NCBI GenBank assembly: GCA_934130175.1
Contig: CAKOXP010000009.1
Location: 1-60,313 of the forward strand
Direction of reading: 5' to 3'
Source of the DNA: an uncultured Bacilli bacterium
GTDB lineage: Bacteria > Bacillota_I > Bacilli_A > RF39 > UBA660
Length of the DNA stretch: 60,313 nucleotides
Of this stretch, positions 1 through 8,144 are shown piece after piece (within the stretch, counting starts at the first letter, position 1; each line of letters opens with the position of its first letter). The notes beneath the pieces are model-generated. The model searched no databases. It worked only from the letters and a program-made list of their open reading frames with translations, and was not told the DNA's origin. Position numbers and translations under genes: made by a program.

Positions 1-46
1 TTAATGATTCTTCTAATGATAGTTCTTCTTTAATAATATTTACCAT
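1..46 (-). CDS. 5' fragment of an unrecognised protein, cut by the window edge
   Basis: Only the first 15 codons are visible, reading MVNIIKEELSLEESL on the minus strand. The start is the ATG at 46-44, preceded by an AAAGG Shine-Dalgarno (SD) sequence eight bases upstream. The ATG nearer the SD runs into a stop after four codons, so it is not the start. The leader (GAAAGGATG) resembles those of the other minus-strand genes in the mobile region, so this gene may belong to the same element. Function cannot be told from 15 residues. Confidence 0.5.
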   Translation of the reverse strand, partial: MVNIIKEELSLEESL

Positions 47-118
47 AGTTCCATCCTTTCCTTATAAAGTAGGATAGTCTTTGTATAACTTCCAAGCCTG
101 ACACGTGGAGTTCGAAAC

Positions 119-148
119 ACAAAAAAACTAATCCATTTCTGGATTAGT
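119..148 (-). terminator. Rho-independent terminator
   Basis: ACTAATCC and GGATTAGT form a perfect 8-bp stem with a 6-base loop. On the minus strand it is followed by a run of T. It lies downstream of the structured segment at 160-245 and upstream of the partial gene at 46. Confidence 0.7.
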
Positions 149-161
149 CATTTATCAAAAC

Positions 162-193
162 TCGAAAAGTTCGAGCAGATTTCACTATGGAGC
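162..193. repeat. Left copy of imperfect direct repeat (candidate att site)
   Basis: This segment matches 5316-5347 at 24 of 32 positions without gaps. The first 13 bases (TCGAAAAGTTCGA) and the last six (TGGAGC) are identical. The right copy ends in the tRNA-Gly acceptor/CCA, which is what integration next to a tRNA 3' end would leave. The mismatches in the middle keep this from being a clean duplication. Confidence 0.4.
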
Positions 194-397
194 AAGTGTC
201 GTAGATATCTACAACTCTTTCTCTAGTGATAAACAAATATCACTCACTACTAATAATATACCATAATTTTAATTTAATTCAATAATTTTATTCAAAATAT
301 TAATTTAATAAAAAGCGTAAATAGAATCGCAATTGTAAATAAATTTAACAAAATTGATAAATTACATGATATAATGTATATATGAGGAGGTCGTGTT

Positions 398-1189
398 ATG
401 AACATAGAAGATTATAAGGTGCTTGAAAGTATTTTTAATAAAATGCCAGAAAGTGATAAAAACAAATTAAATGAGATTTTAAAAAATCATGAAGAAGAAT
501 TTAAAATTGATTCAGTTGGAATAATGAAAACATGCATTGAAGAATTGATAAAACAAAAAAGAAAAGAAATATATATTGACAAAAAAATTGATTCCTATAC
601 TGAATCAGTTCTATTAAATAATTATGTAGAAAACATTAAAGAACCTAATAACATTATTTATGATAAAGAAAGAACAGATTATAATAAACTTAGTAGCGCC
701 AAAAAAGAGGAATATTTTGAAAAAATTACTGATTCAATTAAATATGAACAAATAAAACATAGACAAGCCGAAATTGAGATGGATATAAAGAAAACTTTAG
801 AAGAATTACCTAAAGAAGCGCAATACTCTATTATTAAATTAAAAGAATATAGAAGAATGATGGCAACACAAATAAATCCTAAAGTTTTTACAGATGAGTC
901 TTTAATTACGGCACAATATCTTAAAAAATTAGATCAATCATTACTTTCAAAGATTAGAGAACAAGCTGCATTATCTATGCAAGCTACAACTCTAGGTCAT
1001 AATTTAACTTCCAGAGAACAAGGTTATGTAAATTATTCTGATTTATTATACTATAGTAAATTAGAAGATTTATCTTTAGTTTATGCAATGTTTTATGCAG
1101 AATTTCCAACTGAAGGTTTTGGAGAATATGCAAAAGAAAAACTAGAAGAAAAGAAACGACAAGAAAATCAAAAACCAAAAATGATGTAA
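398..1189 (+). CDS. Hypothetical protein of the mobile element
   Basis: The 263-aa, lysine- and glutamate-rich, largely helical protein has no signal peptide or membrane segment. The start is the ATG at 398 behind a strong AGGAGG SD. I do not recognise a family. The middle (about residues 100-200) reads as amphipathic helices, and the C-terminus is a charged tail. The gene converges on the relaxase and shares a bidirectional terminator with it. A role in mobilization or element control is possible only by association. Confidence 0.6.
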   Translation: MNIEDYKVLESIFNKMPESDKNKLNEILKNHEEEFKIDSVGIMKTCIEELIKQKRKEIYIDKKIDSYTESVLLNNYVENIKEPNNIIYDKERTDYNKLSSAKKEEYFEKITDSIKYEQIKHRQAEIEMDIKKTLEELPKEAQYSIIKLKEYRRMMATQINPKVFTDESLITAQYLKKLDQSLLSKIREQAALSMQATTLGHNLTSREQGYVNYSDLLYYSKLEDLSLVYAMFYAEFPTEGFGEYAKEKLEEKKRQENQKPKMM

Positions 1190-1191
1190 AA

Positions 1192-1228
1192 AAAAGATGA
1201 TTACCTATCAATTTCGTAATCATCTTTT
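1192..1228. terminator. Bidirectional terminator between the 263-aa gene and the relaxase
   Basis: AAAAGATGATTAC and GTAATCATCTTTT form a perfect 13-bp stem with an 11-base loop. Flanking A and T runs let it work in both directions. Its right half lies inside the last codons of the relaxase gene. Confidence 0.85.
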
Positions 1229-2583
1229 AATTTTCCTTTAGTATTTTCTCTATTCCAAATATAATCATTTTGAATTGATTCAATAGTTTTATCACTAAAT
1301 ATATTGTGAGTATATAGGTCTTTTGAAAAGTTCCAATAATCTTCACGTTCTTTTTCCTTACCAAACATCTTATTCTTAATAAATTTAACTAATCTATCAA
1401 ATAAATTTTCAAAGAAGTTAATAGTGCTTTGTAGTTTAGAATTCTTTTCTTTTAATTCATCTATCTCATCTTCTTGTTTATCAACTTTCTTTTCAAAAGA
1501 TTTAACTTTAATATTTAAGGCATCATTGTTTTCGGTTAATATTTTAATCTTTTTTCTATTTTCTTGAAGTTCAGTATCTACATCATTAAGAGTAATAGAT
1601 AACTTTTGCATTTTCTTATATTCTTTATTAGTTGAATCTACTTGCTGAATAAATTTATCAATTTTATCTTTATCATCTTTACTTAAAACATATTTATCTT
1701 TATTAGTAAAAGTGGTTTTTAAATTATCTACTAATTTCTTAACTTCATTAGAATTATTGTCCAGTTCTAATGATTTTTTATTAGCAATTTCTAATCGTTC
1801 TTGATTTTTAGATAGTTCCTTTTTCATTTCCATATAGTTTCCCATATCTTTAACATTTATATCTTTGTTTCTGCCTTTTTGTTTAATCTTTAAAACATTA
1901 TTAAGATCATATTCTTTATTAAAACTAGCAATACATAAACTTCTCATTTTATCTTGTAGTTCAATTAACTTTGTTTTAGTAAATACATCAGATTTACCAA
2001 CTTGTTTAGACATACCATTTTTACTTTTATATTTAATTGGAACACCAACAACGTGCATATGTGGACTAGTTTCATCATAATGAATTATTGCACTTGCTAC
2101 TTTAAAATTAGGAATTAAAGTTTCTAAATCTTTAACTTGTTCTTTATATACATTAGACATTTTATGCTTAAATTTATCATCTTTGGTATCCCAATATTTT
2201 TTATCTCCAAGTTCAATAATAATTTCACAAGCCAAATCATTTTTAGAATTATCACTAATTTTTTTAAAGTAATCATCTATTTTCCTATCATCTCTAGTTT
2301 GTTTAGAATTATATTCTAATCTTGCTTCTTCAAATTCATCTCTATATAATTTTTGAACATCACTATATAAAGAAGTTGTTCCTCTAACTATTTCAATTAA
2401 ATGCTCGTTATCACCATACTTACGATAATTATGTTTATCAACACGGGATAATTGTCTAGCATTTTGAATTGCATTGTTTGATAGAGAAGTAGTTTCACTA
2501 GCATTAGATTTTGCTCGCAATCTTGATACATTTTTTCTATTCTTATCACTACCCAAATGTAGTGAATATGCAAGTTCTGACAT
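1201..2583 (-). CDS. mob: MobV/Pre-type plasmid relaxase
   Basis: This relaxase would nick oriT and lead single-stranded transfer of the element. The hallmark metal-binding motif HYDETSPHMH is present (residues 172-181 counted from the upstream GTG at 2595), and an HNYRKY segment near residue 56 fits the N-terminal motif I of the family. The C-terminal half is a long coiled coil (about residues 255-400), as usual for Mob_Pre proteins. The start is ambiguous: the ATG at 2583 lies 14 bases from the AAAGG SD, and the GTG at 2595 only two. The spacer upstream contains the candidate oriT. The gene ends in the shared terminator. Confidence 0.85.
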   Translation of the reverse strand: MSELAYSLHLGSDKNRKNVSRLRAKSNASETTSLSNNAIQNARQLSRVDKHNYRKYGDNEHLIEIVRGTTSLYSDVQKLYRDEFEEARLEYNSKQTRDDRKIDDYFKKISDNSKNDLACEIIIELGDKKYWDTKDDKFKHKMSNVYKEQVKDLETLIPNFKVASAIIHYDETSPHMHVVGVPIKYKSKNGMSKQVGKSDVFTKTKLIELQDKMRSLCIASFNKEYDLNNVLKIKQKGRNKDINVKDMGNYMEMKKELSKNQERLEIANKKSLELDNNSNEVKKLVDNLKTTFTNKDKYVLSKDDKDKIDKFIQQVDSTNKEYKKMQKLSITLNDVDTELQENRKKIKILTENNDALNIKVKSFEKKVDKQEDEIDELKEKNSKLQSTINFFENLFDRLVKFIKNKMFGKEKEREDYWNFSKDLYTHNIFSDKTIESIQNDYIWNRENTKGKLKDDYEIDR

Positions 2584-2595
2584 ATACGAAATCAC

Positions 2596-2811
2596 ATCCT
2601 TTCTAGCATCTATTTTGTTTATGACAAAATATTTAACCCCCTAGGTATTTTGACACAAGTATCAAAATAATCTGTGGGCTAGGGATTCCCTAGAACCCTT
2701 TTGAAACTTATTTCGTAATGTTTTAAAGCTATCGCAATAAAACAAAACTACATAAGTTTATAAAATGCTTTTCCCACTTTCACGAGTAAACTCGCAAAAC
2801 GTGTACGCATT
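2596..2811. other. Candidate origin of transfer (oriT) region
   Basis: The 216-bp spacer between the relaxase and the recombinase is dense in inverted repeats: TTTTGA/TCAAAA (2648-2667), CTAGGGA/TCCCTAG nested in GGG/CCC (2676-2698), CGAGT/ACTCG (2783-2794), and an outer TAAAATGC/GCATTTTA arm (2761-2814). MobV relaxases usually act on a hairpin-bearing oriT just upstream of their own gene, which fits this place. The nick site itself cannot be assigned by eye. Confidence 0.4.
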
Positions 2812-4737
2812 TTATTCTTCTATATCGAGCAATTCCTTTTTTACAGGTTTAACACCAATTTCAATAGGAATTGGCTCTCTCATATAAATAATACTATCGT
2901 TTGTTTCATCTGGTATATAATCAAATGCACTATCTATATCTTGCATTTGAAATTCATCAGTTTCACGAATATAGATTATTCCATATCTATATTCTTTCAT
3001 TTTTATATTAGGATCTATCTTACAATAATCTTCCATAGGGAATATTCTTACAATAGCACGATTATCTTGTAAGAAGTTGAAATAGAAAACTCTATCTTCT
3101 ACATAATAAGTTGCTTCTTCAAAACCTACATCATAGTATTGTCGGAGTCTCATTATGTGTCTTCCAACTTCTTCTTCAGGTAGATAATTACTAAATCTTA
3201 ATTGACCTACTAAATTACCAAATAAAGTAGGAGTTTTAATATCAATATAACCAGCACTAACTAATTCATTACAAGGACGACATATACTTTCCCTAAATCT
3301 AACTTCATCAACTATAACAACTTTGTTTTTTTCTAACAAAGTTATATCATCGACATACTTCATAATTAAATTTGATTTTTCTTCCCTTGTATAATCTTTC
3401 CAAGTTTTAGTTCTCTCTTTATACTCATCTTTTAATTTAACTTTATTGATAAAGTCGATGTCTCTTTTTAATAAAATGTCTTGTGGTGTAAATTTTAATT
3501 CTTCTGTTATATTTGTTGTATCTAGTTCACTTTGTATTTTAGAAATTGCTTCATCGACAATTTTCTTTTCAATATTATATTCTTCTAAATCAAATGCCCC
3601 AGAGATATATGCTTTTCTAATTCTATCTAGTTTAGCCTTTTGTTTATCAAGTTCTTTCTCTAATAGTTCTTTTGGTTCATCAAATTTTTGCTTAATCATA
3701 GGTAAGAAAAATTGATTAACAACACTATCATATTCAACAATTTCATTAATAAAGTTTTCAAAGTATTCTTCAATAACATTTTCTTTTAAATTAAGCTTAC
3801 AATCATTACAATAATAGTAATAATAAATATTTCCATTTTTCTTTTTAGTTGCTTTACCACCCATTAAATTATTGCATTTAGGACATCTTATTTTTTGTAA
3901 GAATAAATAAGTTAAAGTTCTTTGATATGCACGAGAGTTCTTTTTCTTTTGTGCTTGGCAATCTTCCCACATTTCTTTACTAACTAATGGCTCAACAACA
4001 TTTTCATAATAAGTAGGATGTTTTGTCCTTTTACCATGAACGAAATCACCTTTATAAACTTCATTTTCTAATATTGCAGTAATAGTTGAATCTCGCCAAT
4101 TAGTTTTGCCTAATACTTGTTCTTCATTTAATATATTACTTATTGTTTGATAAGAGTTTCCATTATAATATAATTCAAATATTCTAACTACAACATCTTT
4201 AGTAGAGTAGTCTATTACAAGTTTTTTGTTTTCGTGTTTATAACCTAAAGGTGCTTGACTTGGTAAATGTCCTTGCTTAATTGCACCTGCTAAACCAACT
4301 TTTGTTCTTTCACTAGTTCTTTCAATTTCATTTTGAGATACTGACATAAGTAATCGAGATATCATTTTACCATTTGCATTAGTGGTATTGACTTCATCAT
4401 TAGCGCAATCAATATAAGCATCATTTTCATCAAGAAAAGTCATTAACTTTTCCCAATCAAATATACTTCTTGTTATTCTATCTAATTTAAGAGCTATTAT
4501 CGTGTTAATTCTTTTAGATTTGATATCTTCCTTTAATCTTTCAAATTCAGGCCTATAATTACCTGTTTTAGCACTTATTCCAGCATCTTCATAATAATCA
4601 ACTATCTCATAACCTTTAAACTTACAAAATGTTTCTAATCGTTCTTTTTGTTCTGGTAAACTAAAACCCTCACGTGCTTGATCTTCAGTTGAAACTCTTA
4701 AATATAGACCACATAAATTTTTAACTTTGTTTTCCAC
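2812..4737 (-). CDS. Large serine recombinase (site-specific integrase) with extra C-terminal domain
   Basis: This enzyme would integrate and excise the element through a serine-DNA intermediate. Domains in order are the resolvase catalytic domain (LYLRVSTEDQ, with the nucleophilic Ser in VST; IALKLDRITR later), the Recombinase domain (about 160-260), a zinc-ribbon-like pair (CPKC...CNDC, about 287-320) and a coiled coil (about 365-415). About 160 further residues follow that I cannot match to the usual family layout. The GTG at 4737 is preferred because AAAGG lies nine bases upstream; the GTG at 4746 is too close. A terminator-like hairpin sits just before the start. Confidence 0.9.
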   Translation of the reverse strand: MENKVKNLCGLYLRVSTEDQAREGFSLPEQKERLETFCKFKGYEIVDYYEDAGISAKTGNYRPEFERLKEDIKSKRINTIIALKLDRITRSIFDWEKLMTFLDENDAYIDCANDEVNTTNANGKMISRLLMSVSQNEIERTSERTKVGLAGAIKQGHLPSQAPLGYKHENKKLVIDYSTKDVVVRIFELYYNGNSYQTISNILNEEQVLGKTNWRDSTITAILENEVYKGDFVHGKRTKHPTYYENVVEPLVSKEMWEDCQAQKKKNSRAYQRTLTYLFLQKIRCPKCNNLMGGKATKKKNGNIYYYYYCNDCKLNLKENVIEEYFENFINEIVEYDSVVNQFFLPMIKQKFDEPKELLEKELDKQKAKLDRIRKAYISGAFDLEEYNIEKKIVDEAISKIQSELDTTNITEELKFTPQDILLKRDIDFINKVKLKDEYKERTKTWKDYTREEKSNLIMKYVDDITLLEKNKVVIVDEVRFRESICRPCNELVSAGYIDIKTPTLFGNLVGQLRFSNYLPEEEVGRHIMRLRQYYDVGFEEATYYVEDRVFYFNFLQDNRAIVRIFPMEDYCKIDPNIKMKEYRYGIIYIRETDEFQMQDIDSAFDYIPDETNDSIIYMREPIPIEIGVKPVKKELLDIEE

Positions 4738-4754
4738 ACACAACACATCCTTTC

Positions 4755-4810
4755 TTCAAAAAAAGAAGAGATAAAAGCAATAGATATCCAAACTACTACC
4801 TTTATCTCTT
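4755..4810 (-). promoter_or_regulatory. Terminator-like hairpin in the recombinase leader (possible attenuator)
   Basis: A perfect 10-bp stem (AAGAGATAAA with TTTATCTCTT) is followed on the minus strand by seven T. It ends less than 30 bases before the recombinase start. It may simply end transcription from the 108-aa-frame gene upstream, but then little room remains for a recombinase promoter, so attenuation is a real possibility. Confidence 0.5.
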
Positions 4811-4949
4811 TAACTTCCTATTATAAAAATATATTTTTTTATTTTTCTTCCCATAATGCATAACCCCTATTAATACATTTAGGTATATCTCTTTCAGTTG
4901 CTATATATAATAGTATTTTTGTCTTAAAAAGTCAATAGTTAGCGAAATA

Positions 4950-5243
4950 TCAGGCATTTAGTAAATTCTTAATATAATCTTCAAGTTCCACAAGTTGAAT
5001 TTTTTTATTTAGACTACCAACATAAATATCAGTAGAATAATTAAATGCTAGAAAAGTAGTATCTTTAACAATAACTCTATGTGGCTCTATGTAAGATAAA
5101 TTAGTCTTATCAATTTTTCTAATACTACCATTTATAATAGTAGGTCTGATATGACAAAACTCACATATAAATTCTAATCGTTGTTTAAGATTACTTTCTA
5201 TTTCTAACTCTTGTGTAATAATCTTAATCACTACAAACACCAT
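4950..5243 (-). CDS. Small hypothetical protein of the mobile element
   Basis: The protein of about 97 residues has no recognised family and no membrane segment. It has a C-x-x-C pair (CEFC, followed by H) that could bind metal. The reading frame is open upstream to 5276, but that part has no SD. The likely start is the ATG at 5243 or a GTG just after it, next to AGAAAGG. The SD lies in the stem CATCCTT/AAGGATG, so translation may be restrained. Its position before the recombinase suggests an excisionase or regulator; that is inference only. Confidence 0.5.
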   Translation of the reverse strand: MVFVVIKIITQELEIESNLKQRLEFICEFCHIRPTIINGSIRKIDKTNLSYIEPHRVIVKDTTFLAFNYSTDIYVGSLNKKIQLVELEDYIKNLLNA

Positions 5244-5273
5244 CCTTTCTTTTAAGGATGACTTTTTAATAAA

Positions 5274-5300
5274 CAAAAAATCATCTCAATATGAGATGAT
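5274..5300 (-). terminator. Rho-independent terminator of tRNA-Gly
   Basis: ATCATCTC and GAGATGAT form an 8-bp stem with a 5-base loop. On the minus strand a run of six T follows. It lies about 40 bases after the tRNA-Gly 3' end. Confidence 0.8.
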
Positions 5301-5315
5301 ATCTATCGTAAATGT

Positions 5316-5347
5316 TCGAAAAGTTCGAACAGAAACGTCACTGGAGC
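5316..5347. repeat. Right copy of imperfect direct repeat (candidate att site)
   Basis: This copy overlaps the last bases of tRNA-Gly, including the encoded CCA (TGG on the plus strand). It includes the inverted repeat TGTTCGAA-AAG-TTCGAACA (5313-5331). The partner copy is at 162-193. Confidence 0.4.
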
Positions 5348-5415
5348 GGATGAGGAGAATCGAACTCCCGTAGTTAGCTTGGAAGGCTAAGGTTCTACCA
5401 TTAAACTACATCCGC
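5342..5415 (-). tRNA. tRNA-Gly (anticodon TCC)
   Basis: The 74-base gene folds as a standard cloverleaf. The acceptor GCGGATG pairs with CATCCGC, the anticodon stem TTAGC pairs with GCTAA around loop CTTCCAA (anticodon TCC), and the T-loop is TTCGATT. The discriminator is T, and CCA is encoded. It is intact although it borders the mobile element, so the element sits downstream of its 3' end. Confidence 0.95.
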
Positions 5416-5554
5416 ATATATATCTAATTAATCGAGATAAACTCGACTAATCAAGTAGACAATATCAATTATACCGAAATTAAATAATTTGTCAATAGAT
5501 TTTTATAGTTTTTTTTCAAAAACTAGTTTATAATTAATTTAGGATGTGATAATA

Positions 5555-6241
5555 ATGCTTTTAGTTGCGAGTGACTTTGATGGTACTTTATATGTAAATG
5601 ACATTAATATTATTAGCAAAAATATAGAATATATTAATAAACTTAGAGAAAATAATCATCTTTTTGCAATAATTACTGGAAGGGGTTTAAGTATTAGAGA
5701 GTTATTAAAAAAGTATAATATTTCTTATGATTTTTTGATTTGTGAAAATGGTGCGATTATCTACGATAATAAGGATAATATTCTTTATAGTTGTTATCTA
5801 GAACAAGATGATATTGATAGTACTATTGGGATAATTAAAAAATATGATTTAAAATTTATTATTGATACTGGTGATAAATATATAACTGACTTGAATCAAA
5901 AATTTAGTAATGTAGCTAGTATTTTTCTTGATCGAAAAACTATTAATGATGTTAATGAAATGTTAAAAATTGTTAAGAAAAATACTAATACTTATAGTTA
6001 TATTAGTCCTAATTGGATAAACATTGTTAATATGAATGTTAATAAGAAAAAAACTTTAGAAAAATTAGAAACTATATTAGAAAATAAATATAAAATTTGT
6101 CCAATTGGTGATGCCATTAATGATGTAGAAATGATTTCTTTCTTTGATGGTGGAGTTATGAAAAATCATGAAAAGGAACTTGATAATCTTCCTAATAAAA
6201 ATTATGATACTTTAGCTGATTATATAAAAGAATTAATTTAG
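5555..6241 (+). CDS. HAD-superfamily phosphatase, Cof type
   Basis: This cytosolic Mg-dependent phosphatase probably acts on sugar phosphates or nucleotides. Motif I (SDFDGTL) lies near the N-terminus with the nucleophile and acid/base Asp pair. A Cof-type cap follows, and motif IV GDAINDVEM is near residue 190. At about 228 aa it is slightly short for the family (about 260-280), mostly in the cap. The start ATG at 5555 has AGGATG upstream; a GTG at 5546 is in frame but lies too close. Substrate unknown. Confidence 0.85.
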   Translation: MLLVASDFDGTLYVNDINIISKNIEYINKLRENNHLFAIITGRGLSIRELLKKYNISYDFLICENGAIIYDNKDNILYSCYLEQDDIDSTIGIIKKYDLKFIIDTGDKYITDLNQKFSNVASIFLDRKTINDVNEMLKIVKKNTNTYSYISPNWINIVNMNVNKKKTLEKLETILENKYKICPIGDAINDVEMISFFDGGVMKNHEKELDNLPNKNYDTLADYIKELI

Positions 6242-6273
6242 ATAAATAACACATAAGATTAATTAGGTGACTA

Positions 6274-6882
6274 ATGATGGGTGATTTTGTTCTAAACTTA
6301 ATTAATCAATACGGATATTTTGGAATGTTTCTAGGAATGGTTTTAGAAGCTGTTATAATAATAATTCCAAGTGAAGCTATTTTAGCAACAGGTGGTATTT
6401 TAGCAAGTAAAAAGATTTTTTCTTTTCAAATGGCTTTTTTAATAGGATTGTTAGGAAGTGTTTTCTGTGCGATAGTAATTTATTTCATGGGATATATTGG
6501 TGGTAAACCATTCATAAAAAAATATGGCAAATACTTTTTTATGAAGGAAGAAGATATCGAAAAAAGTGATTCTTGGTTCAATAAATATGGTTTATACGCA
6601 GCTTTAATAGGTCGAAATTTTCCAATTGTAAGAACACTAATTTCATTACCAATTGGTATTATGAGACTATCTTTTACTAAATTTTTACTATATACAACAA
6701 TAGGATCTATTCCTTGGACATTTGTATTTGTTTATGTAGGATATGCCCTAGGATCTAATTGGGTAATTATAGATAAGTATGTATCAAGATTAAAAACACC
6801 AATTAAGTTTTTAATACTAGTACTCATTGTAAGTTATTTTTATAAAAAGGTTAAAGAAAAGCAACTAAATTCTACAAAATAA
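6274..6882 (+). CDS. DedA-family membrane protein
   Basis: This integral membrane protein belongs to the DedA/SNARE-associated family, which has been linked to undecaprenyl-phosphate or phospholipid recycling. The 202 residues carry four to five hydrophobic segments. The family signature GRNFPIVRTLISLPIG lies near residues 112-127, and the re-entrant N-terminal part contains the conserved PSEA. ATG codons at 6274 and 6277 are both possible; the AGGTGA SD slightly favours the second. It follows the HAD gene by 32 bp and probably shares its transcript. Confidence 0.85.
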   Translation: MMGDFVLNLINQYGYFGMFLGMVLEAVIIIIPSEAILATGGILASKKIFSFQMAFLIGLLGSVFCAIVIYFMGYIGGKPFIKKYGKYFFMKEEDIEKSDSWFNKYGLYAALIGRNFPIVRTLISLPIGIMRLSFTKFLLYTTIGSIPWTFVFVYVGYALGSNWVIIDKYVSRLKTPIKFLILVLIVSYFYKKVKEKQLNSTK

Positions 6883-6930
6883 ATATAATAAAAATAGTAT
6901 AGTTTTATTTATAGAAATAATGGTGATGAT

Positions 6931-8103
6931 ATGAGAAGAAAAATGATAATAATTATTTTATTACTACTACTAATAGTTTTGGGACTATTATATATCTACT
7001 TTTTTTCTGGTAGGGATTTAAGTGTTATAAAAGAATCTTCTAAAGTGAAAGAAATAAATAAGAAAAAAACTTCTGATAAATATTTAGATAATGGATTATT
7101 TAAAGATTATTATGAAAAAGCTTATCAAAAACTAGAAAAAATGAGTTTAGATGAAAAAATAGGGCAAATACTATTAGTTCGTTATCCTGATGATAATCAA
7201 AAAGAAATAGTAGAAAAATATCAATTTGGTGGTTATTTGTTTTTTGGTAAAGATTTTAAAGATAAGACAAAAGATGAAGTTATTAAGATGATTGATGATT
7301 CTAATAGTGTTTCTAAAATACCTCTTCTAACGGCTGTAGATGAAGAAGGTGGAATTGTTGTTAGAGTAAGTAGCAATAAGAATCTTCGAAGTGAGAGATT
7401 TTTATCTAGTAGTGAGTTATATAAAAATGGTGGATTTGATAAAATAAAAGCAGATACTATTGAAAAAAGTAATTTATTAAAATCTTTAGGGATAAATCTT
7501 AATTTAGCACCAGTTGTGGATGTTTCTGTTGATCCTAATGATTACATGTATAATAGATCTTTACAAGAAGATGCAAAAACGACTGCAAAGTACTCTTCTT
7601 TAGTAATAGAGACTAGTAAAAATACAGGAGTTAGTTATACTTTAAAACATTTTCCAGGATACGGAAATAATATTGATACACATAGTGGTTCTTCAATCGA
7701 TTCAAGAACAAATGAGGAAATTGAAAGTAATGATATCCTTCCTTTTAAATCAGGCATTAAAAGTGGAGCTGAAGCTATTTTATTTAGTCATAATGTAGTA
7801 ACTAGCATGGATAAAGATAATCCAACTTCTTTATCTAAAACCTTACATGACTATGTAAGAAATGATTTGAATTTTACGGGTGTTGTTATTACAGACGATT
7901 TAGATATGGGAGCTTTAAAAGATATAGAAAATAAAAATGTTCAAGCACTTTTAGCTGGCAATGATTTATTAATATCCACAGATTATGTGGAAAGTATAAA
8001 TGAAATAAAACAAGCTGTTGATAATAAGTTATTAGATGAAAAAACTTTAGATGAACATGTTTTAAGAGTATTGGCTTGGAAATATTACAAAGGATTATTA
8101 TAG
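6931..8103 (+). CDS. nagZ: Membrane-anchored beta-N-acetylhexosaminidase (glycoside hydrolase family 3, NagZ-like)
   Basis: It would release terminal GlcNAc from wall fragments. An uncleaved signal anchor (residues 5-26) is followed by a lysine-rich linker and a GH3 TIM barrel of about 340 residues. Conserved elements are KHFPGYGN (normally KHFPGHG), the D-T-H catalytic dyad soon after it, and the nucleophile Asp in ITDDLDMGAL. The single-barrel length fits NagZ rather than two-domain GH3 enzymes. It follows dedA by 48 bp with an SD of GGTGATG. Confidence 0.9.
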   Translation: MRRKMIIIILLLLLIVLGLLYIYFFSGRDLSVIKESSKVKEINKKKTSDKYLDNGLFKDYYEKAYQKLEKMSLDEKIGQILLVRYPDDNQKEIVEKYQFGGYLFFGKDFKDKTKDEVIKMIDDSNSVSKIPLLTAVDEEGGIVVRVSSNKNLRSERFLSSSELYKNGGFDKIKADTIEKSNLLKSLGINLNLAPVVDVSVDPNDYMYNRSLQEDAKTTAKYSSLVIETSKNTGVSYTLKHFPGYGNNIDTHSGSSIDSRTNEEIESNDILPFKSGIKSGAEAILFSHNVVTSMDKDNPTSLSKTLHDYVRNDLNFTGVVITDDLDMGALKDIENKNVQALLAGNDLLISTDYVESINEIKQAVDNKLLDEKTLDEHVLRVLAWKYYKGLL

Positions 8104-8144
8104 AAATAATTAATATATAAAACAGGTGAAAAATTAAATCAATT

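Larger units (their letters stand above)
47..397. other. Structured non-coding region with stacked hairpins
   Basis: No gene was found here. It holds four inverted repeats: a minus-strand terminator (127-148), CTCGAA/TTCGAG (161-175), a near-perfect 18-bp palindrome around GTAGATATCTAC (198-215), and AGTGATA/TATCACT (225-244). The 162-193 segment resembles sequence at the tRNA-Gly 3' end. The right-hand part is an AT-rich promoter region for the gene at 398, with a TATAAT-like box near 370 and an AGGAGG SD. Confidence 0.5.
162..5347. mobile_element. Candidate integrative mobilizable element beside tRNA-Gly
   Basis: About 5.2 kb carries a MobV-family relaxase, a large serine recombinase, two unrecognised genes and a hairpin-rich spacer suitable as oriT. 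The segment is bounded by imperfect 32-bp direct repeats, and the right one overlaps the 3' end of an intact tRNA-Gly. There is no replication or type IV secretion gene, so movement would need a helper conjugative element. The left boundary is uncertain: the partial gene at 46-1 shares the element's start-site style, so the element may extend beyond the window. Confidence 0.55.

Noticed and set aside
80..120. tRNA-Gly-like fragment (CTTCCAAG followed by GTTCGAA)
   Set aside because: The anticodon-like and T-loop-like pieces are on the strand opposite to the intact tRNA, and the anticodon and T stems do not pair. Chance similarity is more likely.
119..250. T-box or riboswitch leader for the partial minus-strand gene
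   Set aside because: There is a terminator and upstream stems, but no T-box consensus (GGTGG-ACCGCG type) and no riboswitch core I can recognise.
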